Both the position numbers and the translations under genes were made by a program. From the NCBI GenBank assembly GCA_038063195.1, contig JBBTVO010000001.1:1-20996 (forward strand): a stretch of DNA of 20,996 bases, written 5' to 3'. Source of the stretch: JBBTVO01 sp038063195. Lineage in GTDB: Bacteria > Patescibacteriota > Microgenomatia > Levybacterales > UBA12049. The notes under the pieces are model-generated. The model was not told the origin of the DNA. It made no database searches and worked only from the letters and a program-made list of their open reading frames with translations. Within the stretch, counting starts at the first letter, position 1, and every line of letters starts with the position of its first letter. Positions 8,056 through 15,112 of the stretch are shown piece after piece.

Positions 8056-9315
8056 ATGAATAATATAGAGCTAACCAAGCTCGATTTAACAAGCAACAAT
8101 CGAGAAGTTGATGCGTATTTAAAGAAAACAATTAAATACGATTATCGAGGACATAGTCTTAATTTTCAGGTTTCCCAATCCCTTTTTTCTTCTCACGAGG
8201 TTGATCATGGCACTCAGCGTTTGCTTAGGACATTTACTTTCGAAAAGATTGATGCCTACAATAAGGTTTTAGATTTTGGTTGTGGCTATGGACCCATAGG
8301 TATTGCATTAAAAAGTTTTTATCCCGATAGCGTTGTTCATATGGTTGATAGAGATGCATTAGCACTCGATTATAGTCGTCGAAACGCTGTTATAAATAAC
8401 GTAGGAGATATCAAAACATATGCTAGTTTAGGTTACGATGATATTGTAGGCACGAATTTTGACTTAATCGTGTCTAATATACCTGCAAAAGTTGGAGAAA
8501 AGGCCCTCTCTCATATACTAAAGGATTCGCAATTTTATCTTAGACAGGGAGGACGCGTTGCGGTTGTAGTCATAGATGCAATTGTAGAGTATATTGCTAG
8601 CGTTTTAACTGCAGATCCGAATATTAATATTCTTTTTCGTAAGGCATGGCCCGGGCATACAGTTTTTCACTATAATTTTACTTCCGATAACCGATTAATT
8701 ACTAAGCCGCAGGAAAGTGCTTTTGACAGGGGAATATTTGATCGTGAAGATAAAGTTTTCTCGGTCGGTACGCTTAGTTTTCCTATGAAAACAACATACG
8801 GATTGTCTGAATTTAATACTCTTAACTACGAAGCGGAGCTATTAATAGACAATTTACAGACTATTCAAAATAGGCCAATTAATACGGGACTTATATTTAA
8901 TCCAGGACAGGGACATATCCCAGTTGCTCTGTCTTTGCGTGGAAAGACAGATAAAATTGTTCTCGCTGATCGTGACCTACAAGCCATTAGAGTCTCAAGA
9001 AGAAATCTTCTACTTAATGGCTATTCGGCAAAAAATATTTTATTACTACACCAGATTGGCCTTTTTCATATAGAGGGACCAGTCGATTGCATTATAGGTA
9101 TTCTTGATGATAAAGATGGCCCAGCTATTCATGAGATGCTTCTAGAACAAGCAGCATCAATACTTTCTCCAAAGGGAATTATAATGATTTCGTCAAGCTC
9201 CACACCAATTACACGTATAGAAAAATCCGTCAAGGCAAAGAAATATTTGGATATTTTGGAAAGAAGGAAATTTAAAGGCAAAAGTATAATGACTTTAAAA
9301 CACAAAAACTATTAA
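8056..9315 (+). CDS. two-domain class I methyltransferase (RsmC/RlmG-like architecture)
   Basis: This 419-residue protein has two SAM-methyltransferase-like Rossmann domains. The N-terminal one has an intact SAM loop VLDFGCGYGPIG (D73-G79), an acidic second-strand residue in HMVDRDALA, and SNIPAK (N141-A144) at the position of the NPP motif. The second, around 270-400, has NPGQGHIP (282-288) where the SAM loop should be and LADRDLQAIRVSRRN after strand two, and looks degenerate. Tandem domains of this type occur in the rRNA guanine methyltransferases RsmC and RlmG, but there the N-terminal copy is the degenerate one, and NPPFH-type motifs are kept. The altered motif and the setting among glycosyltransferases suggest a sugar or other small substrate. 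Function unproven. Confidence 0.75.
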   Translation: MNNIELTKLDLTSNNREVDAYLKKTIKYDYRGHSLNFQVSQSLFSSHEVDHGTQRLLRTFTFEKIDAYNKVLDFGCGYGPIGIALKSFYPDSVVHMVDRDALALDYSRRNAVINNVGDIKTYASLGYDDIVGTNFDLIVSNIPAKVGEKALSHILKDSQFYLRQGGRVAVVVIDAIVEYIASVLTADPNINILFRKAWPGHTVFHYNFTSDNRLITKPQESAFDRGIFDREDKVFSVGTLSFPMKTTYGLSEFNTLNYEAELLIDNLQTIQNRPINTGLIFNPGQGHIPVALSLRGKTDKIVLADRDLQAIRVSRRNLLLNGYSAKNILLLHQIGLFHIEGPVDCIIGILDDKDGPAIHEMLLEQAASILSPKGIIMISSSSTPITRIEKSVKAKKYLDILERRKFKGKSIMTLKHKNY

Positions 9316-9316
9316 T

Positions 9317-10159
9317 ATGTCGTATCAGAAACAACATGAATTTGGTTTGATTGGATTAGCTTTATTGCGCACATGGTTAATAGGAAATAAATATACCACA
9401 AGAAAGGTTTTGATAGAGATGATTGAACTTGCCAATTCGATTAAGAATACTTCATCCTTAACATTAAAAAAAGTAAATTTATTCGGTGTGGGTGAGGGAT
9501 ACAAAAACTGGGCATCAACATACGATAGTTTACCAAATATTTTGATTGAAGTTGAAGAGCCAGTTGTTAGGGGAATATTGAAAAAATTACCGCGAGGGAT
9601 TGCTCTAGATGCAGGATGTGGTACGGGAAGATACAGCAAGTTTTTATGCTCTCTTGGTTACTCGGTTACTGGAGTTGATCTATCAGAGGAAATGTTACAA
9701 AAAGCTCGAACTAACAGCAAGCAAATAAGCTTTATTCGTGGCGATTTGAATGAGCTGTTAATAAAAAATGGTAGTAATGATCTAGTGATATCCGCATTAG
9801 CGCTTACACATCTGCCAGATATAAATCAGGCATTAGCTGAATTATCAAGAGTTGTAAGAATTGGTGGACACGTTGTAATATCTGATATTCATCCTTGGTT
9901 GGTAGCGCTTGGTGGACAAGCTGATTTTTATGATAATGCTGGTAAATATGGGTATGTTAGAAATTATGTCCATTGGCATAGCGCTTATATTCAAGCTTTT
10001 CAAAAGAATAATTTAAAAATAATTCGATGTGTCGAACCGACAATTAATTCTGAGCATCTAGAACTTGCCCAAAAAGGTTTTGAATTGAGTGTCACAACTG
10101 TTTCCGCCGCACTTCAGGGACTACCAGCGGCCCTTATTTGGGTTTTGGAAAAAGAATAA
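9317..10159 (+). CDS. class I SAM-dependent methyltransferase
   Basis: This 280-residue protein has a central methyltransferase domain of the Methyltransf_11/25 type: LDAGCGTGRYS (SAM loop at 97-107), GVDLSEEML with D121 at the end of strand two, IRGDLNELL, and ISALALTHLPDINQALAELSRVVRIGG for motifs III and post-III. The first 60 residues are a helical extension and the C-terminal part (170-280) is probably the acceptor cap. The ATG follows the previous stop by one base and the stop abuts the next ATG, so it is translationally coupled in the operon. Presumably it methylates a glycan intermediate; the substrate is unknown. Confidence 0.8.
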   Translation: MSYQKQHEFGLIGLALLRTWLIGNKYTTRKVLIEMIELANSIKNTSSLTLKKVNLFGVGEGYKNWASTYDSLPNILIEVEEPVVRGILKKLPRGIALDAGCGTGRYSKFLCSLGYSVTGVDLSEEMLQKARTNSKQISFIRGDLNELLIKNGSNDLVISALALTHLPDINQALAELSRVVRIGGHVVISDIHPWLVALGGQADFYDNAGKYGYVRNYVHWHSAYIQAFQKNNLKIIRCVEPTINSEHLELAQKGFELSVTTVSAALQGLPAALIWVLEKE

Positions 10160-11749
10160 ATGAAGAATAATTCCTCAAAGACTCTAGGGGATATAATTGC
10201 GGAGCGAAGCAACAATTATACCTTTCTTGAGGAGAAATATCAGCAGATGACTGAAAGATTCTTAGTCCTTGATCCATTTTCACCTCCTCCAAATTTGTCT
10301 TCCGCATTACCACTGTCTGTAAGCATTGTTATTCCCGCCTATAATGCTGAGGCGTCCATTTTTGCTTGTTTGGTCTCAATTGAACGAAGTAGCTTTAACC
10401 TTAATCATCAAAATAAGCTTCAGGTTATAGTAGTAGATGATGGCTCCACAGATAATACTTGGAACATTATTAAAAAATCGAAATTTTCAATGCATCTTAC
10501 AGTTGTAAAACAAACTAATCATGGTCAAGCTCAAGCATTGAATACAGGTGCTAGCATCGCAGAAGGTGACATTATTATCTTCTGCGATGCTGATATGGTT
10601 CTCTCTTATTATACAATCGATCATTTAATGACTCGGCATCAAAAACTGCCAAATGTACTCCTAACAGGTTTTAGGTCAGATGTATTAAAGACGGATCATC
10701 GTGTAAATCCTGAATTCATTCGTGAACCCGGTGTTAATCGTAGTTCTTATTTTATAAAAGATGAGAGAATTGTTTTTCCGACTCCAGGATGGCCCAGGAA
10801 TATGTGTCTAGCAAGCAATCATTATAAGCGATTGGGTCATGCGCGAGGTCTATGGATGCCCGATGATGACGACTGTGAAGATCCATGGCTACTATCAGAC
10901 CTTGTTATCGGTGCCCTTTTTAGTCTTTCAAAAGAAGTATTTCTAAGTGTTGGAGGATATGACGAGCGTCTTCATGGATGGGGCTGTACAGATGCATTAC
11001 TTGCAGCAAAAGCAATTTCAACGGGTCAGTATGTTATACCTGTATATGCAGCTTCGGGATTGCATATAAGTCATCCTTTTCGCACCAAAGACAAACAGCT
11101 AGAATATGCACAAAATAGAAAAAAGTTTTTTGAAATTATTGAAACAGAACAGATAGATAGGCATCCTGATTGGATTGTCCGCGCAAAAAATAGAATTATT
11201 GAATCGATTATCAAAAACCCAATACAAAAATCTTTCAAATCAACAGAGAATTTAATTTCTAAAAATACTGAATCCCTCTGGAGCGAAATCGATTCCTTAT
11301 TAGCAATTGGCGAATATTCGAAAGCATTCATTGCATTGTCTTCTCGTTTAACGGAGGATAATAATCCTGAAAAACTCCTAAGATTGGGAAAAATTCTTTT
11401 TGGATTAGGTCGCTATCATGAAGCAATTAATGTTTTAAAAGAACTCTCAGGATCTATGAAAATATCTACTGAATTAGCTGTCGAGCTTAGTACTGCCTAT
11501 GCAGCTACTGGTCAATTTGTAAAAGCCAATAAAATACTAATGAATCTCTCAAGAATACACTGGCAATTTCCAGAACTTTCTTATTTGCACCAATATTCAA
11601 TTCAAAAGCATCTTGTGCAAGGAAAAAAATATTTTGAACAAGGTTTCTATGATGTTGCCATTAGGTGTTTTGAAATCTCTTTGATAGGTGAGCCTAAAAA
11701 TAAAATTGCATTAAAATATTTAGAGCAATGTGGGAATAGAATTCAATAA
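10160..11749 (+). CDS. family 2 glycosyltransferase with C-terminal TPR-like tail
   Basis: This 529-residue fusion starts with a helical leader (1-50), followed by a GT-A domain with VSIVIPAYNAEASI, VVDDGSTDNT (D93, D94) and the metal-binding DAD at 143-145. SLSKEVFLSVGGYDERLHGWGC (about 256-277) matches the galactosyltransferase-type C-terminal block (Glyco_transf_7C) that positions the acceptor. From about 370 to the end, helix pairs such as LLRLGKILFGLGRYHEAINVL and GKKYFEQGFYDVAIRCFEISL read as TPR-like repeats, likely a protein-interaction or acceptor-docking module. The ATG directly abuts the previous stop. The acidic loop PDDDDCED lies between the two GT motifs. A polypeptide acceptor is possible (compare OGT) but unproven. 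Confidence 0.85.
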   Translation: MKNNSSKTLGDIIAERSNNYTFLEEKYQQMTERFLVLDPFSPPPNLSSALPLSVSIVIPAYNAEASIFACLVSIERSSFNLNHQNKLQVIVVDDGSTDNTWNIIKKSKFSMHLTVVKQTNHGQAQALNTGASIAEGDIIIFCDADMVLSYYTIDHLMTRHQKLPNVLLTGFRSDVLKTDHRVNPEFIREPGVNRSSYFIKDERIVFPTPGWPRNMCLASNHYKRLGHARGLWMPDDDDCEDPWLLSDLVIGALFSLSKEVFLSVGGYDERLHGWGCTDALLAAKAISTGQYVIPVYAASGLHISHPFRTKDKQLEYAQNRKKFFEIIETEQIDRHPDWIVRAKNRIIESIIKNPIQKSFKSTENLISKNTESLWSEIDSLLAIGEYSKAFIALSSRLTEDNNPEKLLRLGKILFGLGRYHEAINVLKELSGSMKISTELAVELSTAYAATGQFVKANKILMNLSRIHWQFPELSYLHQYSIQKHLVQGKKYFEQGFYDVAIRCFEISLIGEPKNKIALKYLEQCGNRIQ

Positions 11750-11967
11750 CAAAAATTATTCCAAATAGTTCAGCATATTAAGTTTTTAATAAACATATTT
11801 TTAGCTTAAAAAGGTTTCCAGTTGGAAACAAGTTAAATATATCAAACGACCTCATTATTTGAAGAATTTCTTTATATATTGTTTTATTTATTTCATCTTT
11901 CTCGCCGAGGCTTTAGAGAGTAAGGGTTGGCTGTAGAATACGAGATACCGCTATAATGACGTAATGA
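11750..11967. other. spacer with inverted repeat and candidate promoter
   Basis: No gene seen here. GTTTCCA (11814-11820) and TGGAAAC (11823-11829) form a perfect inverted repeat around GT. There is no T-run after it, so it fits an operator better than a terminator. TTGGCT (11927-11932) and TATAAT (11952-11957), 19 bp apart, could be a promoter for the small ORF at 11968. Confidence 0.4.
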
Positions 11968-12147
11968 ATGTTCAGGGTGATTGGATTCGAACAAAGATTG
12001 AGTAATTTAATTTCTGCTGTGGTATCCCATATTTATAGCATTTTAAAAAATGCCACTGGCCTAATTAATATTAATATCCTCAAGTTTTTAAAATATAATA
12101 TACTAGCCTTAGTAATAATTTTAAAAATCCGCAATATGTCCCAGTGA
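11968..12147 (+). CDS. possible 59-residue hydrophobic peptide
   Basis: The ORF has 59 codons, starting MFRVIGFEQRL and ending KIRNMSQ before TGA. The second half (about 32-55, with NILKFLKYNILALVIILKI) is hydrophobic and could be one membrane helix. TATAAT at 11952-11957 lies 10 bases before the ATG. No Shine-Dalgarno is seen. Length and composition could also arise by chance in this AT-rich spacer, so this is a weak call. Confidence 0.3.
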   Translation: MFRVIGFEQRLSNLISAVVSHIYSILKNATGLININILKFLKYNILALVIILKIRNMSQ

Positions 12148-12271
12148 TATTTCAATCCCACGTCCTTTATGGTGCGTTTTTACTGTGGACACTAAATGTG
12201 TACTTTGTTTTAAAATCAGCTATTGACAGCAAGGCTTAAAAGGTATATCACAGTACTATAGGAACTTATCT
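12148..12271 (+). promoter_or_regulatory. upstream region, promoter and RBS of the alpha/beta hydrolase
   Basis: A consensus TTGACA lies at 12223-12228. Possible -10 hexamers follow at 15 bp (TATATC, 12244-12249) or 17 bp (TATCAC, 12246-12251), both imperfect. AGGA (12260-12263) is a good Shine-Dalgarno core eight bases before the ATG at 12272 and supports that start. Confidence 0.5.
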
Positions 12272-13090
12272 ATGCAAACAGCGCGAGCTGAGCGACTTGT
12301 TTACTTGCAGACCCCGCCTCAGCAAGACGGAAAAAAACCTCTTTGGCATGAAATATTAGCCCCAGCAGAGTTTCCTTGGTTATTAATGAGTGAAGTATGG
12401 CGCGGTAAAGGAATCCCGCATGGAGATGGTAGTTCTGTTTTTCTACTTCCTGGATTTATGGTGGGAGACCCTACTCTCTATATGATGGAAGATTGGCTGC
12501 GCAGAATTGATTATGAGCCCAAATATGTTGGCATAGGTTCCAACACCGATCCTGAGCGCTATACGTTCAAGCTAATCGAGCGCTCCAGGGAGGAGTATAA
12601 AAGAACTGGAAGGAGATCTCATTACATAGGGCATAGTTTGGGGGGGACAATTGCAAGGGCAGCCGCAGTTCTCGATCCTGAACCAGTGATAAGTGTAAAT
12701 ACATTAGCAAGTCCAATCAGCGATGATATTGAGAAATATGTCGATCCGTTTGTCTATGAGTTAGCTCGTAGGCTAATCCCATTACTTGACGAATCCAAAG
12801 AATCGATACAGAGAAAGGAAGCGCTCTTGAGTCATCTCCCAGAACATATCATAGGTAACTCGATACATACCAAATCAGATGGAGTTGTTAATTGGAGAGG
12901 GACAATTGATACTAGGCCGAATTCCAGAAACGTAGAAGTTCGGGGTAGCCACGTTGGGCTTGTTTTTAATCCTGAAGCGTACAAAAAAATTGCACAATTT
13001 CTTCACGAAGCAAAAGAAGCGCAACCTATAAAAACTGAAAATATTATTATTTTTCCAACTTCTAAAATCTTCTCAAGACCCTCCGCGTAA
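12272..13090 (+). CDS. alpha/beta-hydrolase, lipase/esterase-like
   Basis: This 272-residue serine hydrolase has SVFLLPGFMVGD (oxyanion region), YIGHSLGG with nucleophile S122, a likely acid D203 in HTKSDGVVNW, and a likely base H227 in GSHVGLVFNP, which gives a complete Ser-Asp-His triad in the right order. There is no signal peptide, so it is probably cytoplasmic or membrane-associated. The start is supported by AGGA at the right distance. It has its own promoter region and is convergent with the MazG-like gene, only 2 bp between the stops. It resembles cofactor-free lipases and PGAP1/lecithin-acyltransferase-like acylhydrolases; the substrate is unknown. Confidence 0.8.
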   Translation: MQTARAERLVYLQTPPQQDGKKPLWHEILAPAEFPWLLMSEVWRGKGIPHGDGSSVFLLPGFMVGDPTLYMMEDWLRRIDYEPKYVGIGSNTDPERYTFKLIERSREEYKRTGRRSHYIGHSLGGTIARAAAVLDPEPVISVNTLASPISDDIEKYVDPFVYELARRLIPLLDESKESIQRKEALLSHLPEHIIGNSIHTKSDGVVNWRGTIDTRPNSRNVEVRGSHVGLVFNPEAYKKIAQFLHEAKEAQPIKTENIIIFPTSKIFSRPSA

Positions 13091-13092
13091 AG

Positions 13093-13431
13093 CTACTTAT
13101 TTTTGCCCTTCATGTATTTGTGTTCTATTTTGTTAAGCTTATCCCCTACAGCGCGGTTAATATCAACTCCCACAGCTTGCGCAAGCTGAACTGTGGTAAT
13201 TATAACGTCCGCAAACTCCTCGTAAATATTTCTCTTATCGAACTTTTCAAGCTTAGCACGTCTTTGAAGCTTTAGAACTGATAAGATATCATTGCAGAGT
13301 TCTCCAACCTCTTCATTGAGCTTTACTGTTTTGGTTAATATTTCCTTCTCAACCGGAGAGTAGAGTCTATAATGAGGTTTTGTTTTTTCGTTAAGTACCT
13401 TGATTTTATCCTGAAGACCTTTAAGATTCAC
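13093..13431 (-). CDS. MazG-like nucleotide pyrophosphohydrolase
   Basis: This all-alpha NTP pyrophosphohydrolase has about 112 residues and is expected to hydrolyse (d)NTPs to monophosphates with Mg. The metal-binding signature is present: EEVGEL (E40, E41, E44) and, one helix later, EEFADV (E71, E72, D75). Opening the frame at 13524 would add a Cys-rich leader unlike the family. The GTG at 13431 begins MNLKGLQDKI, a normal first helix. That GTG lies six bases after a TGC-TATAAT extended -10, so the message would begin at or next to the start codon. The gene is divergent from the membrane protein gene at 13485. Confidence 0.8.
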   Translation of the reverse strand: MNLKGLQDKIKVLNEKTKPHYRLYSPVEKEILTKTVKLNEEVGELCNDILSVLKLQRRAKLEKFDKRNIYEEFADVIITTVQLAQAVGVDINRAVGDKLNKIEHKYMKGKNK

Positions 13432-13437
13432 ATACTC

Positions 13438-13446
13438 ATTATAGCA
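13438..13446 (-). promoter_or_regulatory. extended -10 promoter for the MazG-like gene
   Basis: Reading the minus strand, TGC precedes TATAAT (13443-13438), and six bases separate the hexamer from the GTG start at 13431. A start site seven bases from the -10 falls on the G of GTG, which implies a leaderless mRNA. There is no Shine-Dalgarno. Confidence 0.6.
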
Positions 13447-13469
13447 CTTACTCAAGCACAATATAAAAG

Positions 13470-13478
13470 TGGTACAAT
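13470..13478 (+). promoter_or_regulatory. extended -10 promoter for the 13485 operon
   Basis: TGG plus TACAAT (13473-13478) is followed by six bases and then GTG at 13485. This is the same geometry as the divergent promoter 27 bp away. No Shine-Dalgarno is present, so a leaderless transcript is likely. The two -10 elements face apart and their upstream regions overlap, so the promoters may compete. Confidence 0.6.
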
Positions 13479-13484
13479 AATTTA

Positions 13485-13841
13485 GTGAAAGCCGAGAGAA
13501 AAGATGAAGACATTGAGGAGTCATGGAATAAAAAAAGAGTTGGAGTAGCAGTTGTAATCTTAATGGGTATTATAGCTAGTTTATTTTACTTACTTAATAA
13601 TAATTTTCATTTTTATAAACCGCAGGATGCGAAAGTCCTGTCTGCAAAAGACGTAAAGCTTGAAGATGTAGTACAAAATCAAATTATGAATTTAAAAAAG
13701 GAAGCTTTAAGTCTAAATGTGGAAGAGATTGCATCCTCTTCCCCTCAAGTGAGGAAATTAGTTGACGATCTTAAGGCTTTAGGAGATTTGCCAAAAAATC
13801 AGGTAAAAGGAGCGTGTTTTAAGATTTGTGACGGTTTATAG
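13485..13841 (+). CDS. small single-pass membrane protein, function unknown
   Basis: This 118-residue protein has a charged N-terminus (KAERKDEDIEES), one membrane helix at about 19-37 (VGVAVVILMGIIASLFYLL) and an outside domain of about 80 residues. That domain contains two predicted helices and a C-terminal pair of cysteines in GACFKICDGL, which could form a disulfide. I do not recognise the family. The start is GTG, with an extended -10 six bases before it. It is followed after 5 bp by the Nramp-family transporter and then prfB, so it is the first gene of that operon. Confidence 0.65.
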   Translation: MKAERKDEDIEESWNKKRVGVAVVILMGIIASLFYLLNNNFHFYKPQDAKVLSAKDVKLEDVVQNQIMNLKKEALSLNVEEIASSSPQVRKLVDDLKALGDLPKNQVKGACFKICDGL

Positions 13842-13846
13842 ATTAA

Positions 13847-15112
13847 ATGAAGAAGATTAAAAAATTACTCAGGTTTTTGGGCCCCGGATTTGTAACCGGA
13901 GCATCAGATGATGACCCTTCAGGAATTGCAACATATTCCCAAACTGGAGCCATTTTTGGATTTTCCCAGCTCTGGATTGCATTGTTTTCTTTCCCCCTTA
14001 TGGCAGCAGTTCAGGAGATGTGCGGAAGAATAGGGATGGTTACGGGTAAGGGGCTTGCAGGAGTTATAAGAAAGCATTATCCAAAAGAACTTTTGTACGC
14101 TTCAGTTTCCTTACTCTTTATCGCAAATACTATTAATATAGGAGCAGATTTGGGTGCAATGGCAGCTTCTGCTCAGTTACTTTTCGATATGCCTTTTATT
14201 TTCTGGCTTATAGGGATGGTGGTCTTGACACTTATGCTTGAGATATTTGTTTCGTACAAAACTTACTCAAAAATCCTTAAATACTTTGGTCTTGCACTTT
14301 TTTCTTACGTCTTTACAGCTTTCGCTGTAAAAGTTGACTGGGGAGATGTTCTAGTCTCGACTCTAGTTCCTCATATTGAGTTTAGTAAAGTTTATTTACT
14401 AAATATTGTCGCAATTCTCGGGACTACAATTTCTCCTTATCTTTTCTTCTGGCAGGCAGATGAAGAAGTTGAAGAAGAAGTTGCGGAAAATAAACTTGAA
14501 AGGATGGGAGTTGGTGAGCCAAAGGTAACAAAAAGAGACATAAGGAAGCTACGCGTAGATACGATAACAGGAATGTTTTTCTCAAACATTGTGATGTTTT
14601 TCATAATTGTTACAACAGGAGCAACTCTTTTTAAAAATGGAATAAATAATGTGGGAAGTGCTGAGGATGCGGCGCTTGCATTAAGACCATTCGCAGGGGA
14701 TTTTGCATATTTGCTTTTTGCTGTAGGAATAATAGGAACGGGACTTCTTGCTCTTCCTGTTCTGGCTGGCTCCGCATCTTATGCAGTGTCGGAAACTTTT
14801 GGGTGGAGAGAAGGACTTTATCAAAAATTTAAGAGAGCGCATGGGTTTTACGGGGTAATAGCAATTGCAACTCTGGTTGGATTTTTAATTAATTTTATAA
14901 ACATAAATCCAATCGCAGCTCTGTACTACTCAGCCGTAATAAATGGTATAATTGCCCCGCCTCTTATCATAATGATACTTTTTATTGCAAATAACAAAAA
15001 TATTATGGGAGAAAAAGTCAATAATAAATTACTGAATGTTTTGGGAGTTGTTACCGCCTTTACTATGGGAGCCGCCAGCATTTTCTTACTCTTGACCCTC
15101 GTTTTTAAATAA
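13847..15112 (+). CDS. Nramp-family divalent metal transporter (atypical motifs)
   Basis: This polytopic membrane protein of 421 residues has about 11 predicted helices and the LeuT-like Nramp arrangement. GPGFVTGASDDDPSGIATY marks helix 1, with DPSG at 23-26 where Mn/Fe transporters have DPGN. ILGTTISPYLFFWQ marks helix 6, with SPY at 196-198 where the classical motif is MPH. A charged loop rich in Glu follows helix 6. Replacement of the metal-coordinating Asn and Met suggests a substrate other than Mn(II)/Fe(II), for example a harder cation such as Mg(II), as in the Nramp-related magnesium transporters. The proton-coupled mechanism cannot be assumed. It starts 5 bp after the small membrane protein and its stop abuts the prfB start. 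Confidence 0.85.
   Translation: MKKIKKLLRFLGPGFVTGASDDDPSGIATYSQTGAIFGFSQLWIALFSFPLMAAVQEMCGRIGMVTGKGLAGVIRKHYPKELLYASVSLLFIANTINIGADLGAMAASAQLLFDMPFIFWLIGMVVLTLMLEIFVSYKTYSKILKYFGLALFSYVFTAFAVKVDWGDVLVSTLVPHIEFSKVYLLNIVAILGTTISPYLFFWQADEEVEEEVAENKLERMGVGEPKVTKRDIRKLRVDTITGMFFSNIVMFFIIVTTGATLFKNGINNVGSAEDAALALRPFAGDFAYLLFAVGIIGTGLLALPVLAGSASYAVSETFGWREGLYQKFKRAHGFYGVIAIATLVGFLINFININPIAALYYSAVINGIIAPPLIIMILFIANNKNIMGEKVNNKLLNVLGVVTAFTMGAASIFLLLTLVFK

Noticed and set aside
11983..11992. GGATTCGAAC, resembling a tRNA T-loop on the minus strand
   Set aside because: The flanking bases do not form a five-pair T-stem and no acceptor, D or anticodon arm can be built around it.
12038..12053. Inverted repeat GCATTTT/AAAATGC as a terminator
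   Set aside because: The loop would be only two bases, the stem is A/T-only apart from the ends, and no T-run follows; it also lies inside the possible small ORF.
13432..13524. N-terminal extension of the MazG-like protein
   Set aside because: The extra 31 residues are Cys-rich and unlike the family, and they cover the divergent promoters; GTG at 13431 fits both protein and promoter.
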